A stretch of DNA of 64,000 nt, taken from NCBI RefSeq assembly GCF_018599245.1, contig NZ_JAHEVJ010000004.1, positions 248,001 to 312,000 on the forward strand, given 5' to 3'. How positions within the stretch are numbered: the first letter of the stretch is position 1; every line of letters starts with the position of its first letter. Below, in pieces: positions 19,570 through 28,704 of this stretch. A program made the position numbers and the translations under genes. The stretch comes from Aliiroseovarius lamellibrachiae. GTDB taxonomy: Bacteria > Pseudomonadota > Alphaproteobacteria > Rhodobacterales > Rhodobacteraceae. The notes under the pieces are model-generated. The model was not told the origin of the DNA. It saw nothing but the letters and a program-made list of their open reading frames with translations, and made no database searches.

Positions 19570-20133
19570 TTACCCCAGCCCCGACAATTTGGCCTGAAGG
19601 GCGGCAAGTTGCTTCTTAATCTCGTCCAGCTCTTCTTCTTTTGTGGCCGTCTCATCGCCTGAAGAGGCCTCACCTTGCGGCGACGTCCCACCTGAAAATC
19701 CGCCCATCATAGCCTTTAAAAACGCTTCTTGCTGCGCCTGCATCGCTTCCAAACCAGGAATTGCGGGCATTGAAGGGCTCATCGTGCCCAGATTTTCCAT
19801 CACTTTGGATTGCCCGTCCCGCAGCATTTCGAAACTGGCGGCCAGAAACTGTGGTACAACACTTTGAGCTTGCGTCGAATAGGACCTGACAAGATCGGTC
19901 AGGACATCAACGGGCAGCACATTTTCGCCGCGGCTTTCATGTTCTGCAATGATTTGAAGTAGATATTGCCGCGTCAGATCATCACCAGATTTCAGGTCGA
20001 TGATCTGAACCTCGCGTCCACCGCGGATGAAACCCGCAATATCATCAAGCGTCACGTAATCGGATGTTTCTGTGTTATACAATCGCCGACTTGCGTAGCG
20101 TTTGATCAGAAGTGTTTCTTCTTTTTGAGCCAT
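19570..20133 (-). CDS. phaR: Polyhydroxyalkanoate synthesis repressor PhaR
   Basis: 187-residue regulator with the PHB-accumulation DNA-binding N-terminal domain (LIKRYASRRLYNTETSDYVT near residues 8-27, then IIDLKSGDDLTR). A PHB/phasin-sensing central region is followed by a C-terminal coiled coil (EEELDEIKKQLAALQAKL). In the family it represses phaP and phaR until PHB granules titrate it. ATG 20133 has GGAGGAATA before it; the 11-residue extension to 20166 is rejected. A near-consensus PhaR site lies 28-38 bases upstream, which predicts autoregulation. Confidence 0.93.
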   Translation of the reverse strand: MAQKEETLLIKRYASRRLYNTETSDYVTLDDIAGFIRGGREVQIIDLKSGDDLTRQYLLQIIAEHESRGENVLPVDVLTDLVRSYSTQAQSVVPQFLAASFEMLRDGQSKVMENLGTMSPSMPAIPGLEAMQAQQEAFLKAMMGGFSGGTSPQGEASSGDETATKEEELDEIKKQLAALQAKLSGLG

Positions 20134-20160
20134 TATTCCTCCCCACAGCAAATTTGATTG

Positions 20161-20171
20161 CTGCACTGCAA
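20161..20171. promoter_or_regulatory. Probable PhaR operator upstream of phaR
   Basis: CTGC-ACT-GCAA: 10 of 11 positions of the CTGC-N3-GCAG inverted site that occurs exactly at the phaP and phaC/phaZ promoters in this window. It lies just upstream of the phaR start codon. Confidence 0.6.
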
Positions 20172-20213
20172 AATCCTATTCCAGCGCGCCCCTTATTGGC
20201 AAGGCATTTGATC

Positions 20214-20248
20214 AAACGAAAAAAAGGACGAGCCGATGCTCGTCCTTT
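20214..20248 (-). terminator. Intrinsic terminator after phaP
   Basis: On the minus strand, AAAGGACGAGC (20238-20248) and GCTCGTCCTTT (20223-20233) form an 11-bp stem with a 4-base loop, followed by a run of T (the A run at 20219-20225 on the plus strand). It ends phaP transcription before phaR. Confidence 0.88.
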
Positions 20249-20292
20249 CAGGGAGGACCGGTCGGGAGGAGACCGGCAGATTTGTCCCTAAC

Positions 20293-20736
20293 TTATTTTG
20301 CAGTCGCTTTTTTGGCAGCTTTGGCAACATCGTCAGTTGCTTTTTTAACAGCAGCCTGAGCTTCTTCGCCGAGATCTTTGCCAGCAGCCATCATCAGCTC
20401 AACGGTTTCAGACTGAACGCGTTTTGCAACTTCTGCAAAAGCCGCCATGTTTTCAGCAGCCAGCTCAGCTTGAGCCGAAGCGAAATCGGTCATTGCTTTG
20501 GAGTAATCAGCCGCTTCTTCTTTCGCAGCAGAGACGTCGCCCAGTTTGGCCAAAGTTTCTTTGGTCCATTTGGTCGAGATTTCAGCTGATTTATCAGCAG
20601 CTTGCAGCGCCACTTTCGAAAACTTCTCGCTCATGGCGGCTTGGTTTTTGAAAGCGTCTTGTGCGGCAGACATGTCAACTGGGAATGCGCCCATCATGTC
20701 TTGGATCATTTTTGAATAGTCTTGTGCGTTAGCCAT
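20293..20736 (-). CDS. phaP: Phasin
   Basis: 147-residue, almost wholly helical, Ala/Lys/Glu-rich protein of the phasin family that coats polyhydroxybutyrate granules. The sequence runs from MANAQDYSKMIQDMMGAFPV through heptad-like segments (SAAKEEAADYSKAM, AFAEVAKRVQSETVELM) to a Lys/Ala-rich tail (KKATDDVAKAAKKATAK), with no Cys. It lies between phaC and phaR on the same strand with its own promoter region holding two exact CTGC-N3-GCAG sites, and its own terminator. Confidence 0.92.
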   Translation of the reverse strand: MANAQDYSKMIQDMMGAFPVDMSAAQDAFKNQAAMSEKFSKVALQAADKSAEISTKWTKETLAKLGDVSAAKEEAADYSKAMTDFASAQAELAAENMAAFAEVAKRVQSETVELMMAAGKDLGEEAQAAVKKATDDVAKAAKKATAK

Positions 20737-20816
20737 TGGTCATCTCCGAATGTGGGCGGGCCTGAGTGTTCAGGTTTGGAGCGCCCTTATTTCTGCGTCT
20801 GCAAACAATATGCATG

Positions 20817-20853
20817 CTGCGGTGCAGCAAATCAAGCTTTTTCTGCACTGCAG
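20817..20853. promoter_or_regulatory. Two PhaR-type operators upstream of phaP
   Basis: Exact inverted sites CTGC-GGT-GCAG (20817-20827) and CTGC-ACT-GCAG (20843-20853), 26 bases apart centre to centre. They lie 81-117 bases before the phaP start codon, in the phaC-phaP gap. They match the TGC-rich sites reported for PhaR in Paracoccus-type bacteria. Confidence 0.75.
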
Positions 20854-20924
20854 CATGTAACATTTTTAAAACACGGAAATTTCAGTAAGTTGTGGCCACT
20901 CAACCCACGATTTTGCGGAGCTTG

Positions 20925-22715
20925 TCAGGTTTTTTTGGCCAGCACATAGGTTCCTGGTGCGGGCGCAAGCGGCGTATGGGACGAATCGCCCACCGCGCGC
21001 GCATCGACCTTTTTGCCAGACTTCCCAGACAGCCAATTATCCCATCGCCCCCACCATGACCCCTGATGGAACTCTGCGCCTTGCAACCAATCTTCTGACG
21101 CCTCTGGCCACGTCTCATTGGTATAGTGCCCATATTTCTTTTTAGAGGGCGGGTTGACGATTCCCGCAATATGGCCGCTTTCAGACAGGATAAAGGTTCG
21201 ATCTTTGGACCCCATCTTGCGCATCCCATTATACGACGACTTCCAGGCAGCAATGTGATCCGTCTCACAGGCAATCGCACAAATCGGCACCTCAACATCC
21301 GCGATCGACAGATGTTCGTTCAACAGCTCAAAGTCGCCCCGCGCAAATTGATCGCCCTGACACAACCCACGCAAATACTCGACCGTCATCTTGGCGGGTA
21401 AATTAGTGCCGTCCCCGTTCCAATACAGCAGATCAAACGCAGGAGGGGTCTTGCCCAACATATAGCTGTTGATCGCCGGGCCATAAACCAGATCATTTGA
21501 ACGCATATAAGAAAACGTCCGTGACATGAAAAAACTGCTCAGATAGCCGGTCTCTTTTACTTCTTCTTCGATGCCACTGACAAAATCATCATCCAGGAAA
21601 ACACCCACTTCGCCTTGATCAGAGAAATCCGTGAGCGTGGTGAAAAATGTGGCGGAGTTCACCGAGGTATCACCGCGCTTTTTCATCAAAGACAGCGCCA
21701 GCGACAGCGTGGTTCCCGCTATGCAATAGCCGACCACATTGACCTTTTTCTGGCCCGTTATGGCTTTGACCTCATTGATCGCCGCCAAATACCCCTCTTC
21801 GATATAATCCCCCAACCCAACCTCGGCATAACGAGCATCCGGGTTGACCCAGCTGACCACAAACAATGTGTATCCCTGATCAACAATCCATTTGATCAGG
21901 CTGTTTTGTTCTTTTAAATCAAGGATATAAAATTTGTTGATCCAAGGCGGAAAAATAATCAATGGCCGGGCATGAACCTTTTGCGTGGTGGGTTTGTATT
22001 GAATCAGCTCCAGCATTCTATTGCGATAAATGACCGACCCTTCGGTGGTCGCGATATTTTCGCCCACCTCAAACGCGCTTTCGTCCACCAGCTTGACCAC
22101 AAGTTCGCCGTCATTACTTTCCAGATCACGCACCAGGTTTTCCAACCCGTCGACCAAAGATTGCCCCTCGGTTTCTATTGCCCGTTCCATCGCATCAGGA
22201 TTGGTCGCCAGATAGTTTGTCGGGCTCATCATATCGATCATCTGACGGGTGAAAAATCCAAGCTTTTGCTTGTCGCGCTCGTCCAGCCCCTCCACATCCG
22301 ACAGCGTATTTTCCATCGCTTCAGAGGTGATCAAATATTGCTGTTTGAGATAGTTGTAATAGGGGTGCGTTTCCCAAAGCGGGTTGGAAAACCGCCGGTC
22401 TTTGGGGGTGTGATCCTCGGGGGCCACAAGTTCCCCCCCTGAGAGCGCTTGCTGAGCTTCCATCGCGTGCTGCAGGCTTTTGCCCCAAAACGCAACTTGT
22501 TGTTCGATGATTTTCGCCGGATTTGCCAGCACGTCATTCCAGCAGGCAGCAACCGCCTTGGCGTAAAATTCCTGACCCGGCCCCTGCAAGCTTTGCCTGA
22601 CGGCTTTCTTCCCGGCCACAATATTGGTTAAACGCGCAGACAACTCCTCAATCTTGGCTAGATTTTGATTTAACTCATTCAACTCATGGCCCTGATTTTT
22701 TTGGCTGGTTGTCAT
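20925..22715 (-). CDS. phaC: Class I poly(3-hydroxyalkanoate) polymerase
   Basis: 596-residue PHA synthase that polymerises 3-hydroxybutyryl-CoA at the granule surface. N-terminal PhaC_N domain (residues about 80-260), lipase-box-like GYCIAGTTLSL with the catalytic Cys, ETDHIAAW (catalytic Asp) and SGHIAGIVNPP (catalytic His). Length is that of class I enzymes that work without PhaE or PhaR-type subunits. Divergent from the depolymerase phaZ across a 125-base gap with a PhaR-type site. Confidence 0.97.
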   Translation of the reverse strand: MTTSQKNQGHELNELNQNLAKIEELSARLTNIVAGKKAVRQSLQGPGQEFYAKAVAACWNDVLANPAKIIEQQVAFWGKSLQHAMEAQQALSGGELVAPEDHTPKDRRFSNPLWETHPYYNYLKQQYLITSEAMENTLSDVEGLDERDKQKLGFFTRQMIDMMSPTNYLATNPDAMERAIETEGQSLVDGLENLVRDLESNDGELVVKLVDESAFEVGENIATTEGSVIYRNRMLELIQYKPTTQKVHARPLIIFPPWINKFYILDLKEQNSLIKWIVDQGYTLFVVSWVNPDARYAEVGLGDYIEEGYLAAINEVKAITGQKKVNVVGYCIAGTTLSLALSLMKKRGDTSVNSATFFTTLTDFSDQGEVGVFLDDDFVSGIEEEVKETGYLSSFFMSRTFSYMRSNDLVYGPAINSYMLGKTPPAFDLLYWNGDGTNLPAKMTVEYLRGLCQGDQFARGDFELLNEHLSIADVEVPICAIACETDHIAAWKSSYNGMRKMGSKDRTFILSESGHIAGIVNPPSKKKYGHYTNETWPEASEDWLQGAEFHQGSWWGRWDNWLSGKSGKKVDARAVGDSSHTPLAPAPGTYVLAKKT

Positions 22716-22762
22716 AAAGCAATTTCCCCACTATCTTATTTCGCACATGCAGCATTTTCTAT

Positions 22763-22773
22763 CTGCGATGCAG
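22763..22773. promoter_or_regulatory. PhaR-type operator between phaC and phaZ
   Basis: Exact CTGC-GAT-GCAG inverted site in the divergent promoter region, 48 bases before the phaC start and 68 bases before phaZ. A second TGCAGCA-like half-site lies at 22748-22754. It could control the polymerase and the depolymerase together. Confidence 0.65.
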
Positions 22774-22840
22774 CATCAGAAAAACAGCATATGTTTATAA
22801 CTATGCGGTAGGTTGGTTTGAAAAAGCAAAGGGTAATTGC

Positions 22841-24184
22841 ATGCGGTTTATGGCGACTTATGACTTGATGGAAACGATGCGCAACACCAACCAATGGTTG
22901 GGCGCGACGGCCGCCGCATTGGGGTCTTACCCAGCTACGGCTTTGATCCCGAACCCCTTTTTCCAAATGCTGTCCGCTTGGGGCGAAGTCACGGAACGCA
23001 GTTTTCACCGTATGCAAGAAAAACCAGATTGGGGCATCAACACCGTCGTGACCGAAGATGGCCGCGAACGATTGGTGGAAATTGAAACGCTGGTGGAACG
23101 CCCATTTGGTGACCTGATTAAATTCAACGCCGTGGGCCGCGCCCCCCGAGCGCGTCGAATCTTGTTGGTTGCCCCCATGTCCGGCCATTACGCAACCCTG
23201 CTGCGCTCAACCGTGCAAAGCCTGCTGCCCGACGCGGACGTCTATATCACCGACTGGCACAATGCGCGCGATATTCCCGTCAGTGAAGGCAAGTTTGATA
23301 TCGAGGATTATACCCTTTATCTGGTCGATTTCATGCGCCACCTCGGGCCGGATATCAACGTGGTGGCCGTATGCCAACCCGCCCCACTGACGCTGGCTGC
23401 CACTGCCTATCTCGCCGAAATCGACCCAGAGGCACAGCCCCAAACCTTGACCCTGATCGGCGGCCCGATTGACCCGGACGCCGCCGCCACTGATGTCACA
23501 GACTTTGGCCGCCGTGTCACCATGGGCCAGTTGGAAGAGTTTTCCATTCAGCGCGTGGGTTTCAAATATGGTGGCGTTGGTCGCTTGGTCTATCCGGGGC
23601 TTTTACAACTCGCGGGGTTCATCTCGATGAATTCCGAGATGCATTCAAAAGCGTTCCAAGATCAGATCAATCGCGTCGCGCGTGGCGCCGCGTCAGAGCA
23701 TGACAAGCACAATAAATTCTACGACGAATACCTCGCAGTGATGGATATGACCGCCGAGTTTTATCTGTCCACGGTCGAGCGGCTGTTCAAAGACAGTGAA
23801 GTGGCCAGCAATTCATTTGTCGTGGACGGCCATAAAGTCGACATTGGCGCAATTACCAATGTCGCGGTGAAAACCGTCGAAGGGTCCAAGGATGATATCA
23901 CAGCCCCCGGCCAATGCGTCGCAGCCCTGGATCTTTTGACCGGACTTTCCGACGACAAAAAGGCCAGTCACCTCGAAGAAGGCGCCGGGCATTACGGGAT
24001 TTTCGCAGGCAAAAGCTGGCGCAACAACATCCGCCCTCTTGTGCTAGATTTCATTGACCAAAATACTTCTGCACCTGCCGCGCAAGCGACAACCAAAAAA
24101 GCGGAAAAGCCAAAGACGGCAAAACCGAAAGCCACAAAATCCGATAAGGATGATGGGCCGCTCCCAACGCGCATTCCGGTTTAA
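22841..24184 (+). CDS. phaZ: Intracellular polyhydroxyalkanoate depolymerase
   Basis: 447-residue intracellular PHB depolymerase of the PHB_depo_C family, which mobilises granule polymer. Alpha/beta hydrolase core with a Cys nucleophile in VVAVCQPAPLTL, a conserved TLIGGPIDP block, and an acidic/His C-terminal region (EEGAGHYGIFAGKSWR). The last 40 residues are Lys/Ala/Pro-rich (AKPKATKSDK), a likely granule- or DNA-binding tail. Start: ATG 22841 is used; ATG 22850 (MATYDLMETM) is an alternative. The terminator is at 24197. Confidence 0.95.
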   Translation: MRFMATYDLMETMRNTNQWLGATAAALGSYPATALIPNPFFQMLSAWGEVTERSFHRMQEKPDWGINTVVTEDGRERLVEIETLVERPFGDLIKFNAVGRAPRARRILLVAPMSGHYATLLRSTVQSLLPDADVYITDWHNARDIPVSEGKFDIEDYTLYLVDFMRHLGPDINVVAVCQPAPLTLAATAYLAEIDPEAQPQTLTLIGGPIDPDAAATDVTDFGRRVTMGQLEEFSIQRVGFKYGGVGRLVYPGLLQLAGFISMNSEMHSKAFQDQINRVARGAASEHDKHNKFYDEYLAVMDMTAEFYLSTVERLFKDSEVASNSFVVDGHKVDIGAITNVAVKTVEGSKDDITAPGQCVAALDLLTGLSDDKKASHLEEGAGHYGIFAGKSWRNNIRPLVLDFIDQNTSAPAAQATTKKAEKPKTAKPKATKSDKDDGPLPTRIPV

Positions 24185-24196
24185 CCCGCAGATCAG

Positions 24197-24223
24197 AAAA
24201 GGCGCCTTCGGGTGCCTTTTTTG
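24197..24223 (+). terminator. Intrinsic terminator after phaZ
   Basis: AAAAGGCGCC and GGTGCCTTTT form a 10-bp stem with one G-T wobble and a TTCG loop, followed by more T. The complementary A run lets it serve the convergent alpha/beta hydrolase gene as well. Confidence 0.87.
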
Positions 24224-24239
24224 TCAAAGCTCCAGTCTG

Positions 24240-24950
24240 TCACCGAAGCTCCAACGGCATTTTCATCCACGCCTTGAGGCCAAGTGTCACCTCTTCTGGA
24301 CACTCGAGCATCGGCATGTGACCGGCATTGGGCAGGATCACCAACTCTGCCCCCGGAATAAGTTCCGCCATATTTTCATGACGCTTGGGGGGGGTCAGCT
24401 TGTCATGTGCCCCGCATAAAACCATCGTCGGAACCTTGAGCTTTTGCAGGCTGCGCTGTGCGTCTGGGCGGCGTTGCAAAGCACGCGATTGTCGCACAAA
24501 ACACGCCGCACCAAAATCTTGCGCCATGTCGTGCACAAGCTGCAAAATCTCGGCAACATTTGTCCCCGGCGCCAGAACATTTTCGTTCATGGTTTCCTGC
24601 AATGCCTCCGCCAACCGCCCCGCTTGCGCACGCACGATTTGCGGCTCGCGCCATGCAGCTTGTGCGGGGGTATCTGTCAGCGGGCTGGTCGACAATAACG
24701 CCAATCGGCTGACCCGCTCGGGTGCGCGGCGGGCCACTTCCATCGCGACAATTCCGCCCATGGAATGCCCCGCAAGGGCAAACCGCGCGGGCGCTTGCGA
24801 CAACACTTGGGCCGCCATGTCACGGATACTGTCCGACTGCGCAACTGACGCCACCTGAACGCTGACCTCACGCGACAACGCATTGACCTGCGGCGCAAAC
24901 GCACGCGCATCACACATCATCCCCGGTATCAGCACCAATGGTTCTAGCAT
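24240..24950 (-). CDS. Alpha/beta hydrolase
   Basis: 236-residue alpha/beta-fold hydrolase. Oxyanion-hole region LVLIPGMMCDARAF, nucleophile elbow GHSMGGIVAMEV, Asp in LCGAHDKLTPP and His in LPNAGHMPMLE, which completes a Ser-Asp-His triad. No signal peptide. The substrate is unknown; it resembles the esterase/MhpC-like group. ATG 24950 has GGTGAGGG directly upstream; the 10-residue extension to 24980 is rejected. It lies 33 bases after another alpha/beta hydrolase on the same strand. Confidence 0.87.
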   Translation of the reverse strand: MLEPLVLIPGMMCDARAFAPQVNALSREVSVQVASVAQSDSIRDMAAQVLSQAPARFALAGHSMGGIVAMEVARRAPERVSRLALLSTSPLTDTPAQAAWREPQIVRAQAGRLAEALQETMNENVLAPGTNVAEILQLVHDMAQDFGAACFVRQSRALQRRPDAQRSLQKLKVPTMVLCGAHDKLTPPKRHENMAELIPGAELVILPNAGHMPMLECPEEVTLGLKAWMKMPLELR

Positions 24951-24983
24951 TCCCTCACCCCTTCGATCTGCACATCCCAAACG

Positions 24984-25730
24984 TCACCCCGCACGTTTGA
25001 TCACAACAAGTGTCATTTTTTGAATGAGATCAAGGCATTCCCCATCGGAAAAGCGGTGATCCGCCCCTTTTACCAAGGTCAGTCGAATATCATCCCCCTC
25101 GGCATGTTCCAACAGCTTCACCGCTTGGGATGTGGGCACCGCTGTATCCTCGGTCCCTTGTAAAAACCGCACGGGCATTCCCAAACGAAGCGGGCTGCGC
25201 AGAACCAGATTGTTGCGCCCCTCTTCGATCAAATGCTTGGTGATCACATAATCTTCGTCATATTCTGACGGGATCGACACTTGGCCCGCACGGTGCAACT
25301 CCGCCTTTTGATCCTCTGAAAAGCTGGCCCAATAACCGTCTTCGGTGAAATCAGGCGCCGCCGCGATTGTGACCAAGCCCGCCACACGATCCGGACGTTC
25401 GCGCGCCAGCAACAGCGCCTGCCATCCCCCCATGGACGAGCCAACAACCACAATCGGCCCATCGGTCAACTGATCCACCACCGCCAAACTATCCTCGTGC
25501 CAATCGCCAATGCACCCTTCGACAAACGCGCCGGAGCTTTGCCCGTGACCTGAGTAGTCAAACCGCAAAAAGCCATAACCCTTCTGGGTCGCCCATGCCT
25601 CCAGCGCGACCGCTTTGGTGCCCTCCATGTCCGACTTTAACCCGGACAGAAATACGATCGTCGGACCAGCACCTTCGGTCTTTACATAACCAAGGCGGCG
25701 GGATTGCGGGGTGTCGAGATACTCAACCAT
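24984..25730 (-). CDS. Alpha/beta hydrolase (ABHD10-like)
   Basis: 248-residue serine hydrolase. Begins MVEYLDTPQSRRLGY; oxyanion region IVFLSGLKSDMEGTKA, FDYSGHGQSSGAF, nucleophile GSSMGGWQALLLA, Asp in QGTEDTAVPTS and His in KGADHRFSD. The SSMGGW elbow and spacing resemble mitochondrial ABHD10, a depalmitoylase/glucuronide esterase, but activity is not assignable. ATG 25730 has AAGGAG 8 bases upstream. First gene of a two-gene hydrolase unit. Confidence 0.85.
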   Translation of the reverse strand: MVEYLDTPQSRRLGYVKTEGAGPTIVFLSGLKSDMEGTKAVALEAWATQKGYGFLRFDYSGHGQSSGAFVEGCIGDWHEDSLAVVDQLTDGPIVVVGSSMGGWQALLLARERPDRVAGLVTIAAAPDFTEDGYWASFSEDQKAELHRAGQVSIPSEYDEDYVITKHLIEEGRNNLVLRSPLRLGMPVRFLQGTEDTAVPTSQAVKLLEHAEGDDIRLTLVKGADHRFSDGECLDLIQKMTLVVIKRAG

Positions 25731-25898
25731 TTGGGCGCTCCTTATTTGATGCACCAACCATAATGCGCGGAAAAACTTGGGCAATCCCCCTTATGCGTAA
25801 TTCAATATTGACAGTCCTGCGCCCGCGCGCGAAAACCCATAAACACATAACCCGCAACCGGGCGTTCCGTGGGCGCCAAAACGACGAGGAGAAGGCCA

Positions 25899-27857
25899 AT
25901 GAGCCAGATTTCCGAAAAAATCACCCTGACATTCCCCGACGGCAATTCACGCGATTATGACGCCGGCATCACCGCCGCCGAAATCGCTTCCAGCATCTCT
26001 AACTCCTTGGCAAAAAAAGCGGTTTCCGCCACCGTTGATGGCCAGCATTGGGATCTGCAATGGCCGATTAACGCAAGCGCGTCGATTGCCATTCACACCA
26101 TGAAAGACGACGTGCAAGCGCTTGAGCTGATCCGCCATGATTTTGCCCACGTCATGGCGCGCGCCGTGCAAGAGCTGTGGCCAGACGTTAAGGTCACCAT
26201 TGGCCCGGTCATCAAAGATGGCTGGTATTACGACTTTGATCGCCAAGAGCCATTTTCGCCCGAAGACCTCGGTGCGATTGAGGCCAAGATGAAAGAGATC
26301 ATCAACAAGCGTGACCCTGTCACGACTGAGATTTGGGATCGCGACCGCGCGGTGAAATTCTATGAGGCCAACAACGAGCCTTATAAAGTAGAGCTGATCG
26401 AAGCCATTCCCGGCGACGAGCCCCTGCGCATGTATTGGCACGGCCATTGGCAAGACCTCTGCCGTGGGCCGCATTTGCAGCACACCGGACAGCTGCCCGC
26501 TGATGCGTTTAAACTGATGTCGGTGGCTGGGGCCTATTGGCGCGGTGATTCAGATCGCGCCATGTTGCAACGGATTTACGGCGTGGCGTTCCAGAACAAA
26601 GAAGGGCTGAAAAAGCATCTTCACATGCTGGAAGAAGCCGCCAAACGCGATCACCGCAAGCTGGGTCGCGAGATGAACCTGTTTCACATGCAGGAAGAGG
26701 CCCCCGGCATGGTGTTCTGGCACCCGAACGGCTGGAAAATCTATACCACGCTGCAAGATTATATGCGTCGCCAGCAAACCCGTGGCGGCTATGTCGAGGT
26801 GAACACCCCGCAAGTGGTCAGCCGCAAGCTGTGGGAAGAAAGCGGGCATTGGGAAAATTACCAAGAAAACATGTTCATTGTTGAGGTCGACGAAGAGCAC
26901 GCCCGTGAAAAGGCCGTGAACGCGCTGAAACCGATGAACTGCCCCTGTCACATCCAAGTCTTTAACCAAGGTCTGAAATCCTATCGCGACCTGCCTCTGC
27001 GTATGGCCGAATTTGGATCGTGCAACCGCTACGAACCGTCCGGCGCGATGCATGGCATCATGCGCGTGCGTGGATTTACGCAAGATGACGGCCATATTTT
27101 CTGTACCGAAGATCAGGTCGAGGCGGAAACCAAGAAGTTTGTCGATTTTCTCGCCAAGATCTATGCCGACCTTGGGTTTGAGAACTGGCGCGTGAAACTG
27201 TCGACGCGTCCCGAAAAGCGTGTTGGTACCGAAGAAAGTTGGGATCAGGCCGAAGACGCGCTGGCCAATGGGATCAAAGCCGCCGGTTATGATTATGAGG
27301 TGCAAGAAGGCGAAGGCGCGTTTTACGGACCAAAGCTGGAGTTTGTTCTGACCGATGCGATTGGCCGGGATTGGCAATGTGGCACCCTGCAAATCGACCC
27401 GAACCTGCCTGAACGGTTGGGGGCAAATTACATCGCCGAAGATGGCGCCAAACACCGCCCCTTGATGTTGCACCGCGCCACACTTGGGTCGTTTGAGCGG
27501 TTCATCGGCATTATGATCGAAGAGCATTCGGGGAAATTGCCGTTCTGGCTGGCCCCGCGCCAGGTGGTTGTGGCCTCCATCGTGTCGGATGCAGATGAGT
27601 TTGTGCAAGAGGTCGTCGCCAAGCTCACCGCCCAAGGCGTGCGCGCCGAAGCAGATATCCGCAACGAGAAAATCAACTACAAGGTCCGCGAGCATTCCGT
27701 CGGCAAGGTTCCGGTGATCTTGGCCGTGGGCAAAAAAGAAGTTGAGGATGGCACTGTTTCCATGCGCCGTCTGGGCGAGAAGCATTCAAAGGTTCTGCCA
27801 TTGGATGAGGTGGCAGGCATCTTGGCGGCTGAGGCAACCCCGCCTGACCTCGTCTAA
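25899..27857 (+). CDS. thrS: Threonyl-tRNA synthetase
   Basis: 652-residue class II synthetase. TGS domain at residues 1-60 ([14 protein letters not shown]), second editing domain with HxxxH-type [12 protein letters not shown], catalytic core with motif 2 ([21 protein letters not shown]) and zinc Cys in NCPCHIQVF, then the anticodon-binding domain ([11 protein letters not shown] onward). ATG 25899 has GAGGAGAAGG upstream; the earlier in-frame start at 25869 is rejected. A strong terminator follows. Confidence 0.98.
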   Translation: MSQISEKITLTFPDGNSRDYDAGITAAEIASSISNSLAKKAVSATVDGQHWDLQWPINASASIAIHTMKDDVQALELIRHDFAHVMARAVQELWPDVKVTIGPVIKDGWYYDFDRQEPFSPEDLGAIEAKMKEIINKRDPVTTEIWDRDRAVKFYEANNEPYKVELIEAIPGDEPLRMYWHGHWQDLCRGPHLQHTGQLPADAFKLMSVAGAYWRGDSDRAMLQRIYGVAFQNKEGLKKHLHMLEEAAKRDHRKLGREMNLFHMQEEAPGMVFWHPNGWKIYTTLQDYMRRQQTRGGYVEVNTPQVVSRKLWEESGHWENYQENMFIVEVDEEHAREKAVNALKPMNCPCHIQVFNQGLKSYRDLPLRMAEFGSCNRYEPSGAMHGIMRVRGFTQDDGHIFCTEDQVEAETKKFVDFLAKIYADLGFENWRVKLSTRPEKRVGTEESWDQAEDALANGIKAAGYDYEVQEGEGAFYGPKLEFVLTDAIGRDWQCGTLQIDPNLPERLGANYIAEDGAKHRPLMLHRATLGSFERFIGIMIEEHSGKLPFWLAPRQVVVASIVSDADEFVQEVVAKLTAQGVRAEADIRNEKINYKVREHSVGKVPVILAVGKKEVEDGTVSMRRLGEKHSKVLPLDEVAGILAAEATPPDLV

Positions 27858-27877
27858 AACACACACAGAACGAAGAC

Positions 27878-27909
27878 AAAGGCCGGTGACATGCGCACCG
27901 GCCTTTTTT
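27878..27909 (+). terminator. Intrinsic terminator after thrS
   Basis: AAAGGCCGGTG (27878-27888) pairs perfectly with CACCGGCCTTT (27896-27906) across a 7-base loop, followed by T residues. Confidence 0.92.
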
Positions 27910-28340
27910 TGTCCGCGATCGGGCATGGGTATAAGAAACATGTATCTTTCCTTTGCATCACAGGGCCTTGCCCGATTTCCCGCAAAGACGTCACAATCCT
28001 CACGAAACCCGTGATCACCGCTTTGCATGGCCGCCTTGCCCCTGAAACATAGCTGCGACTGTCACATCTCACTCGCGCCAATTGTGACACATGCACCGAA
28101 TGCGCGCGCCCACCGTCCTGCCAATACCCCTAATTTTACTGTGATTTAGCCAATAGCAGCAAACCGACCCGATCACAGACCCGTGACCAGGCATCCCCAT
28201 TGCCTTCACGCCCCTGTGACTGACGCCGTCGTGAGTGGCAGGGGCCGCCGCCGCCGCCTAGGTTTTCCTCACCGCCACCGACAAACAGTTCGTCAATCGG
28301 ACCGGGGCGATACGAGTTTTAAACCTGAAAGGAAGTACAC
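27910..28340 (+). other. Non-coding leader region before the bufferin operon
   Basis: About 430 bases without a supported gene between the thrS terminator and bufA. It should hold the promoter and any metal- or stress-responsive control of the bufferin operon. A GC-rich stretch (28232-28260, with a CCG run) precedes the last 80 bases. The bufA RBS is GAAAGGAAG at 28327-28335. I could not identify a convincing sigma-70 or ECF promoter or a known operator by eye. Confidence 0.6.
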
Positions 28341-28643
28341 ATGTCGCAAGTAAAATCCATCGCCATCCTGGGTGCCATCACCGCCGCTGTTGCTGCAAAC
28401 GCTACCGCTGCTCTCGCTGACGGCGACCAAGAAAAATGCTTCGGTGTCGCACTCGCCGGCCAAAATGATTGTGCGGCTGGCCCAGGCACCACATGTGCTG
28501 GCACGTCCACGGTTGATTACCAAGGCAACGCTTGGAAACTTGTTCCCGCCGGCACCTGTGAGACCATGGAACTGACCGATGGTGGTGGGATGATGCACAA
28601 AGGTTCGCTGGAAGCCACCAAAATGAACCTGCCTGCGAGCTAA
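28341..28643 (+). CDS. bufA: Bufferin-type RiPP precursor (DUF2282, BufA1-like)
   Basis: 100-residue precursor. Sec-type signal peptide at residues 1-26 (cleavage after ATAALA), then a mature part with four cysteines at 33, 44, 52 and 73: [20 protein letters not shown] and VPAGTCET. This is the DUF2282 pattern of bufferins, exported peptides whose cysteines are oxidised by a DUF692 enzyme to copper-binding thiooxazoles and which protect from copper. The signal peptide in place of a cytosolic leader is usual for this class. It is first in the operon, followed by a hairpin and the DUF692, DUF2063 and DoxX genes. The function is inferred from family and context. Confidence 0.9.
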   Translation: MSQVKSIAILGAITAAVAANATAALADGDQEKCFGVALAGQNDCAAGPGTTCAGTSTVDYQGNAWKLVPAGTCETMELTDGGGMMHKGSLEATKMNLPAS

Positions 28644-28650
28644 ATTGATA

Positions 28651-28674
28651 CTCCGGCCGCCCCGGTGGCCGGAG
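28651..28674 (+). promoter_or_regulatory. Stable hairpin between bufA and bufB
   Basis: Perfect 8-bp stem CTCCGGCC (28651-28658) and GGCCGGAG (28667-28674) with an 8-base loop, starting 7 bases after the bufA stop. No T run follows, so it is more likely a partial terminator or 3' stabiliser that yields more precursor mRNA than enzyme mRNA. Confidence 0.75.
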
Positions 28675-28704
28675 CCTCATACCTTCAGGATCCGGGAGCG
28701 TTCC

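Noticed and set aside
26550-27785. 411-codon open frame on the minus strand
   Set aside because: Fully antisense to thrS, with low-complexity Phe/His-rich translation and no family pattern; a shadow of a strongly biased GC-rich gene.
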